Below are positions 12,550 to 25,394 of a DNA stretch of 64,000 nt, piece by piece (the stretch's first letter is position 1; every line of letters begins with the position of its first letter). A program made the position numbers and the translations under genes. Where the stretch lies: the NCBI RefSeq assembly GCF_964275005.1, contig NC_092705.1:25012630-25076629 (forward strand), given 5' to 3'. Under the pieces are notes generated by a model. That model saw only the letters and a list, made by a program, of their open reading frames with translations, ran no database searches and was not told the DNA's origin. This DNA comes from Diadema setosum (Eukaryota; Echinodermata; Echinoidea; Diadematoida; Diadematidae).

Positions 12550-12557
12550 TTTATATA
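12550..12557 (-). promoter_or_regulatory. TATA box, candidate NDP promoter
   Basis: On the minus strand the sequence reads GCGTATATAAAGGGACAAG, a consensus TATATAAA, in a locally GC-richer segment 813 bp upstream of the NDP start codon. If used, transcription would start near 12520 and leave a long 5' UTR or a 5' UTR intron, as vertebrate NDP has. The position is compatible, but no transcript evidence exists here. Confidence 0.4.
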
Positions 12558-13139
12558 CGCAGGGAGATGCAGAAGAAGAGAGAGTGTGTGCGTAAGAGTG
12601 AGTGTGTGTAAGAGGAAGAGGGGAAAGGGAAGGAGAGAAGAAAAACAATAACAACAACAACAGAAAGCAAGAAAAGTGTTTCTGACTGTAGTCTTGTATA
12701 GAATAGGGAGTATTCCGGGGACTACCTTTCCCAAGTTACGGTATAAGGGAGTGGGGAATAGAAAAGACAAATCGTGGCAGCTGATTGTCGGATTTGAGTG
12801 GGGAGAGATAAAGACGTTCACATTCTTCGAGAGTTTTCCTGGGCAGCCGAAGAATTTTGGCTGTTGTCGAGAGAGTTTAGGACGAAGAAACGGGAGCGAG
12901 GACCACAATCCGACGTGTAGCTGAGATGAAATGATGCGAGCAATTTCTCCTGACAGTTTGCTATGACTGAAGAAGGAGGGGGATTCAAGCTTCCGGATCC
13001 CTGGCTCGCACGCACAGTTGCGCACGTACACACAAACACACAAGTGCGCAGACAACGATGTCATCTCACGTATACGCAAGTTCATTTGGCACGATCGTAG
13101 GTATTTATCTTTGACATAGTTCTACCACAACGCCATCCT

Positions 13140-13233
13140 AACCATCATCATCATCATCATCATCACCACCATCACTATCACCATCATCATCACCATCAAT
13201 CATCATCATCACCATCATCACCATCATCATCAC

Positions 13234-13277
<44 letters not shown>

Positions 13278-13410
13278 ATCATCACAATCACAATAACCAT
13301 CGTCATCATCATCGCCATCACTATCATGATCCTCACCACATAATCATCATCAATATCGTCGCCATCATCATAATCATCATCATTTTCATCTTCATCATCA
13401 TTATCATCAT
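13140..13410. repeat. (CAT)n / (ATC)n trinucleotide array
   Basis: About 270 bp of CAT-rich repeats with frequent CAC and AAT interruptions, purest around 13225-13275. Confidence 0.95.
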
Positions 13411-16400
13411 AATCAAAGATACCATAGATACCTTACATAGTTTGGCTTACTACACGACTGCACATTTTGATTTGATTTGTTTTGATTTGATTTTCTGCAA
13501 CGTACACATAATCATGCTTTGATAAGTGTTAACCTACAAAACTGCATATGACATCATAAATCAAGGGAACACTATCATAATAATAATGTTTATTTTGAAA
13601 ATACAAGTGATTTTACCCTTGCCCTGATATGCTCACGCAAGCAAAACATGCATGGAATGTTTAACCAAACCTCTAGTGCCTTTGTGAACTTTTTAAGTGT
13701 TTTTTTTTATCCTACATTTGGGACACAACTGTTGCTGGTGTTCTTCGTCGTAAACACAACATGTCTGTCACGTTTTGTTCCCAAATCTGCTATCAACACC
13801 ACTCACACTCGAACTCCCCTCTCTCCATCCCTCTCTACCTCTTTCCCTTTCTGATATTGCATCATTATTATAAAAAAAAAAATAACTCATCGCAAATCCC
13901 CATGAGAGCATGACCTGTCTGGCAGAATCGAAGTTTGGTTTGTGACATAATTCGACAAAGTTTTAAAAAGTTCTTTCACGAGACCATAACATTTATGTAA
14001 CCATTTTTTTTTTTCGACCTTAAACAAGGGCCTTTTATATGAATGAGCAGGCGACAATACAATATATCAAAACATAAATGTAAATAATGTTGCACATAAT
14101 CATCTTTGTAATGTTCCCTTCTCCATTCCTCAACCACAGTCCAATGATAAGAGCCTATCGTCTTTATCATAAACTTTGACCACTGATAATGCTATGTTTT
14201 TAGAGTTTTCTATTTTATCTTCAATGAAATTGACATCAAATTACACCATCAATTTTCACAATCGATTATTGCTTGGTCAATTTTAAGTCATCATCTAGAT
14301 TTCTTTCCCTTTGTTCAGAGCAGTTTACGCCAGTAAAAAATATGCATAATATGTACACATAAGATGTATTCATCTTGGGTGTCTGCCAAATAAACTTTTC
14401 TCTTGATTCCATGCGGATGAAATGTCAAGGATCCCATTGGCAATGGTGACCCTTAAAGTAGTCATCTTTGTAAAATTACTGTATCTATCGGGTCTCTATA
14501 TAAATCATAATTATCTGGAAGCATTCCAACATAATCGCGTTGCAACGCGTGTCTTGTAAGCATATAAGAACCCCTTTCACACTGGTAAAATAAGTTGGAG
14601 CTCATCGTAGCCATGCTGTGCGTCCTACCGGACGTTTCCTGACTGCGCGCAAGCGCAACACAACTTCACCTCGAGATCTGATCACTGTTAGATAAGAATA
14701 GCAACCCATAGATATTCTTATTATCAATAGTTTCCAAATGAAAAAAAAAAAACATTCGAAGAATTTTATACAAACCTTCCTATTGGGGCAATGATTTAAG
14801 AGATACGCGATGAAAATTGAATAGCGTTCATGCAAAGATCCACGCTTATCTTCCGCATGTGACAGACGTCGAAGTCACATTCGCGCCTTTTTTTTTCTCT
14901 CGGGGACAGACGAGTAACTGAGTTGGGTGACGAAGGAAGTGGAAGGCGTGTGGGAAAGGATATTAAATCAAGTTGACCGACAGCTGATGGTAGAACGGTC
15001 GTCTGCTTGACGATTGGAATCGACGTTGGCAGAAAAAAAAAAAACCCAAAACAAAACCTTAAAGATATCGACCCTTCTGGTGCAAGACAACAAAATAAAT
15101 GTGTATACGTGTGTGTGTGCCAGCTGGAATGAAGAAGGAAATGGGTGGGTGTCCCGGAATTTGGACATGTTCTTACAGTAGAATGACATTCATTGCATTG
15201 AACTCGAGATGAAGTCTGGTAATAACTTCCCCAAAATGAATCATAATTATGTTCACTCTCTGCCAATATGTTGCTGGAAGTAGGTAAAGAAATTACATAT
15301 GGGAATTAAGCATATGTGATTCGAACAAAAATTGAAACTTTGTGTTATCTGTGCAAAGAATCTCAGTCCCAGATGCCATATGCAGCAAAACCCCACTTTT
15401 TATCACATTTTCACCTGTAGAGGGCGGTTGCCTTAAAAAGAAGAATTTTGTCTGTCGAACGAGGGGAAGAAACTGCTTGGAAAAAACTATAAACACTTGC
15501 CGTCATACTCTAAGATTTAACCAAAAAAAAAAACCCAACAAACATTCAAACTAAAAACTGCTTCCTTCTTAAAAATACACTTTCATTTCAGTCGACTTAA
15601 TGATTAAAATATCATTGTTGCAACTTGCGAGATTAAGAAAAAAAAATGGAAAAGGGTTTCATAAATTTGCCTGTAATATTTTGTTTTTTAATGAAAAATA
15701 TGCATCATAATAGTCAAATCATTTATATGATTTTGATACTGATTTGATTATCGTGATCAAATAATGTTGTGTATAACCAAACAAAGAGAACAAATAACTT
15801 TGCAAAATCTATAATTTATAAACTAACAGACAAAGACCCTCCCTACACACAATAATGTACAATCGTATTAATTTTTATTTGTCAAAACTAACAGGAAGTC
15901 ACTGCACGTACATTAAGGCGAGGGGATGCAGTTTTCCTTTCATGGCAATGTAATGCTTTGCCAAAGTTAGAGGCAGCAATACCCCCTTAAGATGACATTG
16001 TACGAAAAGAGACAATCCGAATTCGAGCGGATGAATCTAACTTGCTGTTTACTTCATTGTCTGGCCAAACTTCCCGCAGACAGCTGTAGGCCCTAATACA
16101 TGGGGAGTCAGTAATGCGCAAGACGGAATTAAAAAAAAAAAGTGCGACAGAAACAGGGAGAGATTTTATCTTCTTTTTTTTTTTTTTTGGGGGGGGGGTA
16201 CTCCAAGAAAGAGCGTTGCGTCGATCTGTCATCAAAACTATGACATGTTGTTTGGGGATAAAGCCGAATTATGTAGGTAATCTTGGCAACTGCTTCATGA
16301 GAGGAAAAGGTATGACATTCCCTAAATTCTATTAATCTTGAATATTTAACATTTATTGATACACACTCTGGTACCGTAGGCGCAAATAAAAGGATCCATA

Positions 16401-16779
16401 ATATTATACATGTATAAAGCTTACATATCATAACACAACGTGATATCAAAGATTACTAAATCTTTGAACCATGCTGATGCATGGAGTAAATTCACCAATC
16501 TGAGAAGAGCGTCTAATACATGCAGCATAAAAATGAGTATGATCACTTTGAGTTACCCTGTGCCCGCCACTGTACGTGGTCCTGTCACAGATTTTTCAAT
16601 TTAATTTCCTATTTCCCTCAAACAAAAGGCGATAGACCCCACTGAAGATGAGAAAACTCTCTTGGGTTATTGAATTATTAGTTCATGATCATACCCCCTT
16701 ATTGCATTGATCATGGTTACCTATCAAACCCCTTACTCGCGATGAGAGTGTCGCTAGTGGCCGTTTGACCTCACCACTC

Positions 16780-16856
16780 CCCCTCCCCCCTCCCCCCTCC
16801 CCCCTCCCCCCCCCCCCCTCCCCCCTCCCCCCCCCCCCCCACACACACACACACAC
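16780..16856. repeat. C-tract (CCCCCCT)n followed by (CA)n
   Basis: A strongly strand-asymmetric cytosine run with heptamer CCCCCCT periodicity ends in ACACACACAC. It lies about 170 bp upstream of the first INTS4 coding exon. It could adopt i-motif/G-quadruplex structure, which is inference only. Confidence 0.85.
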
Positions 16857-17027
16857 CAATAACGACATTACAAGATGGGCCTCATGCCCTAAACGCCTGT
16901 TCCAAAGGCTAGATTTATTTTCCGTGAGTTGTGTGGACTGACCGGTGCGGTGGGCTGCGTCGTAAACTAATATTTCATGCTTTGTGTTGCCATCACAAAG
17001 TCTGATTTATTCTCTTTTTTAGTCAAT

Positions 17028-20000
17028 ATGGCAGCTCATCTCAAGAAACGTGCGTACGAAGAGTTCAGCCAAATTATACAGGTAAATTAGCAGGACTTTA
17101 CAAGGAGCAACCATAACAAATAATTTACACCACTGCACTCACAAGCACTACAATACTCTATAAGGGTCCCACATATTATGATTGGTGTTAGTTACTTTTA
17201 GCATGCAGTAATGTGAGATTAAGATAGTCTTATTCCTTTAATATGTGTAAATCGTTGATGCTACCTGTGCACGTGAGAAGACTCTAGATAAAGTGATACA
17301 CCTCAGCTAGAGCCAATTTACCTTTGTTTCATGATGAAAATATTGTAAAATTAAATTATCTACTGTTTTCACCTTCAAACATACGTCAAACGTGACCAAG
17401 CAAAAATAACCTTGCGTCCTTGACCTTGGCCTTGTCCTTGTCCTTGCCCAGTGCCCAACAATCAAATCAAAACTCTTTCCACTAGAAACCCCCCTCACCA
17501 ACAGTGCTCTCGAATTCACTTACGGCTCTACGCGCCCTCTCCCAGTCAGCGGGAAATTTCGAGCTTTCGTCACAGCCGTCAACAAGCGCCTTGTGGAAGC
17601 TCAGTTCCATGTTGTGCCCGGACACTCATACTCAACATCTCTTCTGAGTTTCAACACAGCATTTGCACTCGGACTCATGAGATTCCATGAGTAGCTCTCA
17701 CAGCAAACAGTTTCAGCTTGTCACCTGCAGAACAGACAATATGATACAGGGGGTCATCTTTTCTACCGAGGCTCATAAAGCTTATAAGGACTGGAAGTTG
17801 GAACAGCCTTCCAGAGGAAGTAGTGGCTGCTCCAACCCTTATTTCCTTATTTTAATATTGATGCATTTTGATCTAGAGGGGGTCTATATGTTTATCAAGG
17901 ATCAGCAAGTAACAAACCATCTTTGCCATTTATTGGGCACTTTCTTTTTTAAAAAGAAAAAGAAAAAAAAATAATTTGTACAATGTAAATATCAGTTTAG
18001 AAGGTCAATGCAAGACAGGTCAGGTTTGGTCTGCATCCCTAGTGCAGTGCCATGATAATCAACCTATTGATTGTGGGCATCTTTGGCAAGACCAGACAAG
18101 ACAACATGATGGTAATAAATTGGTATGATGGCCATTGCATACCACATCCTGATCCACGTCCACATATGCCATAGCCACGTGATCCAGCCATGAACATTTA
18201 TTATGAACCACCTGGAATTGTTTAAATTTTAAAATCTACAGTAAATTCATAGTGATATAGATCTAGTATCACACATCCCACTTGTGATTTATAAATCACA
18301 TACTAGCTCTAGGTGTTCCAGATGGCAACTTGCTTGTGTTTGCTTGGAATAGATAAGGCCTAGATGAGGGTTGGTGTGAATCTGAATTTTATTTACTCAA
18401 ATGCCATAAATGCATCAAATCTAATTAAATGTACAGGAGGAACCCAAACCACCACCCATCAAAGTGAGACTGGTGACCCGTCCACAAACTAGTCCAGTAC
18501 TTCTCGATCTGCAGAGGGCCGGCAGCTCCCGGGAGGCTCTCAATCAGCTCTTGGAATTTGAGAATCAGTTACCAGTCTCTGCTGAAGAAGCAGGTAGGAG
18601 AAACTATGTTGCTAGCTAGACAGATACAGTTGAATCAACATCAATTTTGAAAGGTGATTAAATCTTTTTATCCCCGTGCATTCAGCTTAACTTGCCAGGC
18701 TTTTTCATCTACATCCATTAAAGGGTGTGTACAGTTCTGGTTGAGGTGATGATTTAGCTTTCAACATTTTGTGAGATATTCAGAAACCACTCTATGAGAT
18801 GTCAAAGAGCATGCAGTTCTAAGGGGTATCAAAAGTTTAGAAAATCGGTTTTGAAATGGCTGAGATATCCAAAAACAAGGTGAAACAAAGAGATCCTAAT
18901 AAAAGGCGTGGCATGTTGCCTTTTATTATTATCACTTTTTTGGATATCTCAGCTATTTGAAACCCAATTTTCGTCAAATAGATGTTGAATCCTAAAAATT
19001 ATATGCTCTTTCATATTTCACAAGAGGTTTCTCATTATCTCACTTAGGAATGTTCAAAACATGAACCCCCACCTCAACCAGTACTGTATAGTCCTTTTAA
19101 TGCATCCAAACTTGACCTAGTAGTGAATTTAGCAAGCCTGTGCACTGAGGTGTTGCAATGTTTCTGAGTTCTACAGGAAGGCCAGGGTGACACAAAAGGG
19201 ATTAGGTAATCTCTATTCATTGACAGTTCATTCCCAGATATCTGTGCCAATGGTGGAAAATACCACTTGAGCGTGTGTGGTGATCGGTGACAAAAGGCAA
19301 AGTAAAGGTTAGAATTAGTGGAAAGCAGATGCTAATGCTAGCATTTTAAAAAAAAAATCTTTTATGACTGATCAAACTGATCTCTTTCCTAACATGCAGA
19401 GAGTGTCATTAACACGCTATTTGAACACTACAACAAAGAGGAAGGAACCCATGTCAGGTCAAAGATCGTCGCCCTCCTTGGTCACATCGCCAGGCTACCA
19501 GGGGTCAACGCCCTGCGCATAGCCAATGACCTGATGACGCTTCTCTCCTCGGAAGGTTTGCACGCTTTCTCTTGGAAGTTTTTGTAACTTACAGTGTAAG
19601 ACTGCAGGAAACTTGTTTCCATGGATACATATTCAAGCTTACTGGTGATGGAGATGATGATGCTATTGATGATGGTCATCACAATGGAGATGGAAAATGA
19701 TCATGTTAAGTTGTGTTAGTTTTTATTGTTAATTAGTTTCATGATTATTATGATATGATAAGAATGACATTGATGGGGGATGCTATGACAATGATTACAA
19801 CAATGATGATGATGATGAAGTGTTGAGATGCCTGCAATGAAACATGTTCATAGTGAAATTCGTATTCTTGTGCTAGCAATTCCGGATTCGACATGTCATA
19901 GATAACACATGTCATCTTACCCATCAACTCATACTGCATTCTTGAGCTTGATCTGAGGTATGACTTTGCCATTTATTGTCTCATATCATATATGAAATGC

Positions 20001-23000
20001 AGCTCAGTGCATTGTAGAATAATGACAGAAATAGAAACAAATAACCACCTAGGTCCCCCCCCCCATCAAAAAAGAAAAGAAAAGAAAAAAAGAGATATGT
20101 ATACAAAACAAAAGATTCAGAAAACCTTGTTTCCATAACAAATCATTCAGATTTATTTTCATTCTATTTCAGAAATGAATCATGATGTATATTCTTTCTT
20201 TGTTATGTGTTTACTTTTAGCATCCCACAAGGTGAAAGGTCAAATATTCACCACCTTGACTGTGATTGGACGGGCATTACCCTTGACCTCGGAGCTTCAT
20301 CGTCAACTTGTGCAGCTTGCGCAGAAAGTGAGGGAAAACCTAATTCAAACTGTTCTCAATGCTTGTTTCTCTCTGATCCATTCGACACAAGATCGGCCAG
20401 AAAGATGATTTATTAAATTTTTGAAAAAGGATTAGTGAAACAAAATTGAATTGTATGAATCCTTTCTAGAAAAACAGATACTGGTAAATGTATTTGCAAG
20501 TACATTTGTTATTACCATGGAGTATATGATGGTCATCTACCTCTCCCATGCAATCTTATTGACACCAACATTTATTAAATTTGATCATATATTATGTTTG
20601 TAAAGCTTTGGTTTCATATGACAAATTTTGCATACTAAAGGACAAAGATGTGGCTAGTCCTGAATATTTACAACAGAATTGACCTCTGTACTTTGAATGA
20701 TATGTAAGAATCTAATGCCCTACAAATGACAATTAACAAGACCATGCAAAAATCAGAATCAGGGTACACATCATTTAAAGGTTATCGCGTAACGCAAGTT
20801 CTTTTCAATATGTCAAATATTCTTTTTTTGCAAATGGCATTCAGCAGTGCCACTGGTAGTCAATATATTCCATTTGGTAGATACAGTAGATACTTTGGAT
20901 ACCTCGACGTCGGATAAGCCGAATATCACTTACCTCGGGGGCAAAATGAAAGTCCCGATTGTTCCTATGGAGTTTCCGTGTATTCGCGTAGCTCGAAGAA
21001 ATAACTCGAAGTTCGGTTACCTCGAAGTGAAATCTACTGTCCCGATCTTAATTAACTTATTGTTTTTCCCAGCATGTAGCTCGAATCGAATTGCAACATC
21101 ACTCAGCATCTCCGATTAAGCGCGCGTGGACAGCGAAAAAGATATGTCACACAAATCTTTTCACACTCGACTGTAAATATTCCCGACCAGAACAATCGCG
21201 CGCCCACAGAAATACCCGGTACACAGCTGACAAGAAAAATCCCCAACACCTACCTACACACGTACATGGTATGCACATAGCACCCTTGCCAATGGAATGC
21301 TTACGATAGCACTACGCTCTGCCCATCATCTTCTCTTCTTTAACCACTGTGTTTTAATTCTTGATCATGATAGTCATACCGCGCGCGTAGATTTCTAAAC
21401 CGTCGTGGCGCACCTGCGTAGGTGTTGGGTGTTGACAGTTTTATCTTTGGCATTAATCACGGTCCACTGTCCAAACATCAATCTCCTGCGTAGTGCCTTT
21501 TTTGAACTTTTTTTTTTTTGCCTTTCACGAAGTATGTTTCATTTATTCTTCCCCGAGAACGCAAGCACTGATTTTTTTTTTTTTTTCAGCAATGCGATTA
21601 TGAAAATATTGTGGAATATGATGTGGAAGTATAGGCCGAGCATAATAAAGAATAGAATAGACAGGGCTCCAAACTAACTTTTATCGGGCCACCAGTATCA
21701 CTGATCTTTATTTTTTGGTGGTCGAATTTACTCGAAATTAAAATTAGAAAATCCAATCATCTTATTTTGTGTTTTAAGATTTAGCAAATATGGCGTATAG
21801 ATTATTATAAAAGTTGATGCCTAAAAATTTAGGTCAAAACTTACGTTTGAAATGAAAAAGTGGGAGCATTTGCCGACATCTGTTAGCATCCGGCATTTGT
21901 TTTAGCATTGTAAAGAGCCGAAAGTTACCGTTATTCATTTCTTATTGTAAAAGCAATCATCCAACATTTATTAGTCTGTTAGCACCTTACGGAGCCGAAT
22001 ATTGCCGTTAATCATTTTTAAATGTAAAAGCAAACAACCGACATTCATTTTAGCATCTTACGGAGCTGAATGCTATCCTTATCCATTTCCAAACGTGAAA
22101 GCAAACATCCGCTATTTGTTTCAGCATCTAACTGAGCGGATTAATACCGTTAATCATTTCCAAATGTAAAAGCAACAATCTGTCATTTATTTTTTGCATC
22201 GTACGAAGCAGAATATTACCGTGATTCATTTCAAACATACGACATTTTGTTTTATCATCGTACGGAGCCGAATTTTACTGCTGTCCACTTCCGAAAGTGA
22301 AATGAATCATCTGACAATATTATTTTATCATCGTACGGAGCCGAATGTTACTGTTTTTCATTTTTAAACGTCGAAGCTGACATCAGACGTTTATTTTACC
22401 ATCAAACGTAGCTGAATATTACTGTTATTCATTTCGAAATGTAATAGCAAATATCCAATACTTTTTTTTTAGCATCATATGGGGCAGAATATTACTGCTA
22501 TTCACTTTCAAACATGCCAAACGTAAAAGCAATCATTCGAGATGTATTTTAGCATCTTCCGGAGCTGAATGTTATTGCCATTTACTTTCGATCGTAAAAG
22601 CAAACATCCAGCATTTATTTTATCATCGTAAGGAGTTGAATGTTATTGTTACTCATTTCCGAACGTCAAAGCAAACATCAAACATTAATTTTACCATTGA
22701 AAGCAGCTGAATGTTACTGTTATTCATTTCGAAATTTAAAAGCAAACATCAGACAGTTATTTTAGCATCGTATGGAGCAGAATGTTATTGGAACTTCCGA
22801 ACATAAAAGCGATCATCTGACATTTATTTCAGCATCTTCCGGAGCCGAATTTTATTGCTATTTCCTTTCGAAAGTATAAGGAAACATCCGACACTTATCT
22901 AACCGTCGTACGGAGTTGAATATTGTTCTTCATTTCCGAACGTCAAAGCAAAATTAATATTCGACATTTATTTCAGCGTCTTCCGGAGCCGAATGTTGTC

Positions 23001-25360
23001 CTTAATCATTTCCGAACGCAAAATCAAATATCTGACATTAGTTTTAGCACCATACGGTGCTGAGTCTTATCGTTTTTCATTTCCAAAAGTATGAGCAAAC
23101 ATCCGACATTTATTTTAGTATCTTACGGAGCCGATTGTTACCGCTATTCATTTTCAAAAGTAAAGGCAAACATCCGACTTTTTTGGTGGCGCGATAGGGC
23201 CACCAAAATCTTCATTTCTGATATTCTGATTTCTATTCCGATTTTCATTCAATTCATTCATATAAAATATCGATTCAATTCCAATTGATAAGCATGCAAA
23301 CAATCGGTAGGCACTGTAACAGATACCATGTTGAACATCGATAAACGTCGGATAAGTCGAAGAAAATTCGACGTACGTACGCGTATCTCGAATTTCGCGT
23401 ATCTCGAATTTCACGTACCTCGAACCATTTTCTTCAGTCCCGACGAATTCAAGGTATCCGAAGTTGACTGTACATATTTTCATATCTCATGTGTAGAAAT
23501 TGGAAAAGATTATGATCCCGTGCCTGTGTGCTTGGTAGAGGAATGTAGTGCATATCATTATGTGTTTGCTAACAAACAAGACGTAAATTGTATTTTTTCT
23601 GGGATGTGCAATTGTTGCAAAATATTTCATTTCAATTTTGACAAATCAAAAGTAACATATATTCACCACATAGATTGAACCATTTAGCAACTTTAACATT
23701 TCAATACAATACAGGTAACTTGTATGTGTCTTCATGAAATATTCTGTCGTGTATACCATGTACATTTACACAATGTCACAACTTCTTTTGCTCCATGTAG
23801 CACTTGTCAGATCAGAATCATGCTGTTCGCTGCGCAAGCCTCAGTCTGATTGGTCAGCTAGGGATGTTTGACAGCAAGTCAGCCAGCTCCTCGGGCAAGA
23901 GCAGCAAGGAGCGGCGGAAAGGCCAGCTGCAAAGGATGTTGGGAGAGTTCACGAGCGACCGAGACGCGAGGGTCAGAGAGGCTGCCCTTCAGGCAATGGT
24001 ATGTAGCAGAGGACTGCCATGGGAAATGTTTGTAGGAATGCTTCTTATTCTTTCCAAGGATTTAATCTCCATTAATTATCAAAAGCAAAGACTAATATTG
24101 CTACATTGATTTAAATCTCTATATAGTCAAATGCATCAGATGTAGCTATCAATACTGTTACTGATTGCTCTTTTTGGTGTCTTGTGATGTAGTATGGTAG
24201 TATGTCATTCTCAGGTGTTTGCAGAATTTATGACTTGATTGTTGGTAAATTCTGAACAAATGAAAACAGTGACATCAAAATGATAAAATGATGAAATGAT
24301 CAAAGCCCTTTCAGTTGCACACCCAAATTAAAACAGTGTGTCTGCGAGATTGAAACTTTTATACAGTAGTGCAAAGGTTGGTGAATTTTATGTCACCAAT
24401 CGCTTTAGATATGAAAATTGCTAGATTCTCTGTGCAAAAAGTACAAGATCTGATGGCAATCTAAAAATATGTCTCTAACCAACAATTGTCAAATCTGTGA
24501 TGCTAGGAAGAAGTAATATGACTATGAGAATGCAAACTCTGTAATGGGCATGAAAACTTTTTTTTTTATTGACAGTTGTCATTGCATCAGCGTGGCCAGA
24601 AGCTAGAGCTTGACCTCTATCAGCAGGCAGTCAGATCTCTGGCTGATGACCACGAGGGGGTTCGCCTCGTGGCCCTGAAGCTGGTCTGGGTCCTGGGACA
24701 GGTCTACCCAGACGAGTCGGTGTCAGCGCCAGGATCCAACGAAGAGACGCTGCGACTTGTCGACGATGGCTTTGCCAAGATTTGCGAGATGGTGAGCGGA
24801 TGATGCTGTAAAACCAGAAACTTTTGTGGCATGACACTTTTGTGAATTGGGGCTGACGACCTTTTTCCCAGCATGAAACTTTCCCAATGCAATTGTGTGA
24901 ATTAAACCTTTTACATGTACTTTACTTGTGCAAATCTTGGCTTCTCACAAAATTTTTGAAAGGTTCATGCACACATTTTTTTTTTTTTTTTTTTTTTTTT
25001 TTGTGTGAATTTGGGCCGATGGCCTTTCCCGGCATGAAACTTTCCCAATGCCATTGTGTAGATATAAAACTTTCTCATGCACTTTACTTTCCCAAATCTT
25101 GGCTGCTCACAAATTTTGCGAAAGTTTTCATACACACAAAAATTTATGGTTTTACAGTAATCACATTCAATCAGACTTTGTCTGTGGCACACACTCAAGG
25201 AAAACAGAAAATGTGACCATCTTAAAGAGAAAGAATGTACAAGGCATGAAGCATTTTGAGAAATTCTGTTGTCTGTAAGATCTTGTATATCTTAATGCAA
25301 TATATTTAGAGCTGTTTTCGCTTTTGGAATTCTGTGTGCCAACTGATCTTACACAGAGTT

Positions 25361-25394
<34 letters not shown>

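Larger units (their letters stand above)
12560..17022. other. Intergenic spacer between divergent NDP and INTS4
   Basis: No recognisable exon on either strand. It contains a long (CAT)n array at 13140-13410, scattered TTTGATTTGATTT runs near 13470, and a C-tract with a short CA run at 16780-16856. Short open frames here have no recognisable motif and the composition of non-coding DNA. The 3' part must include the INTS4 promoter and a non-coding first exon, because the INTS4 start codon lies just after a splice acceptor (17021-17022). I cannot place that exon. Confidence 0.5.

Noticed and set aside
12519-13085. 188-residue minus-strand ORF upstream of NDP
   Set aside because: Ser/Leu/Phe-rich with CT-repeat sections and a Cys/Val microsatellite-like start. 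It overlaps the likely NDP promoter region.
14796-15266. 156-residue minus-strand ORF
   Set aside because: Poly-Phe and Thr/His repeat segments from simple sequence; no recognisable domain.
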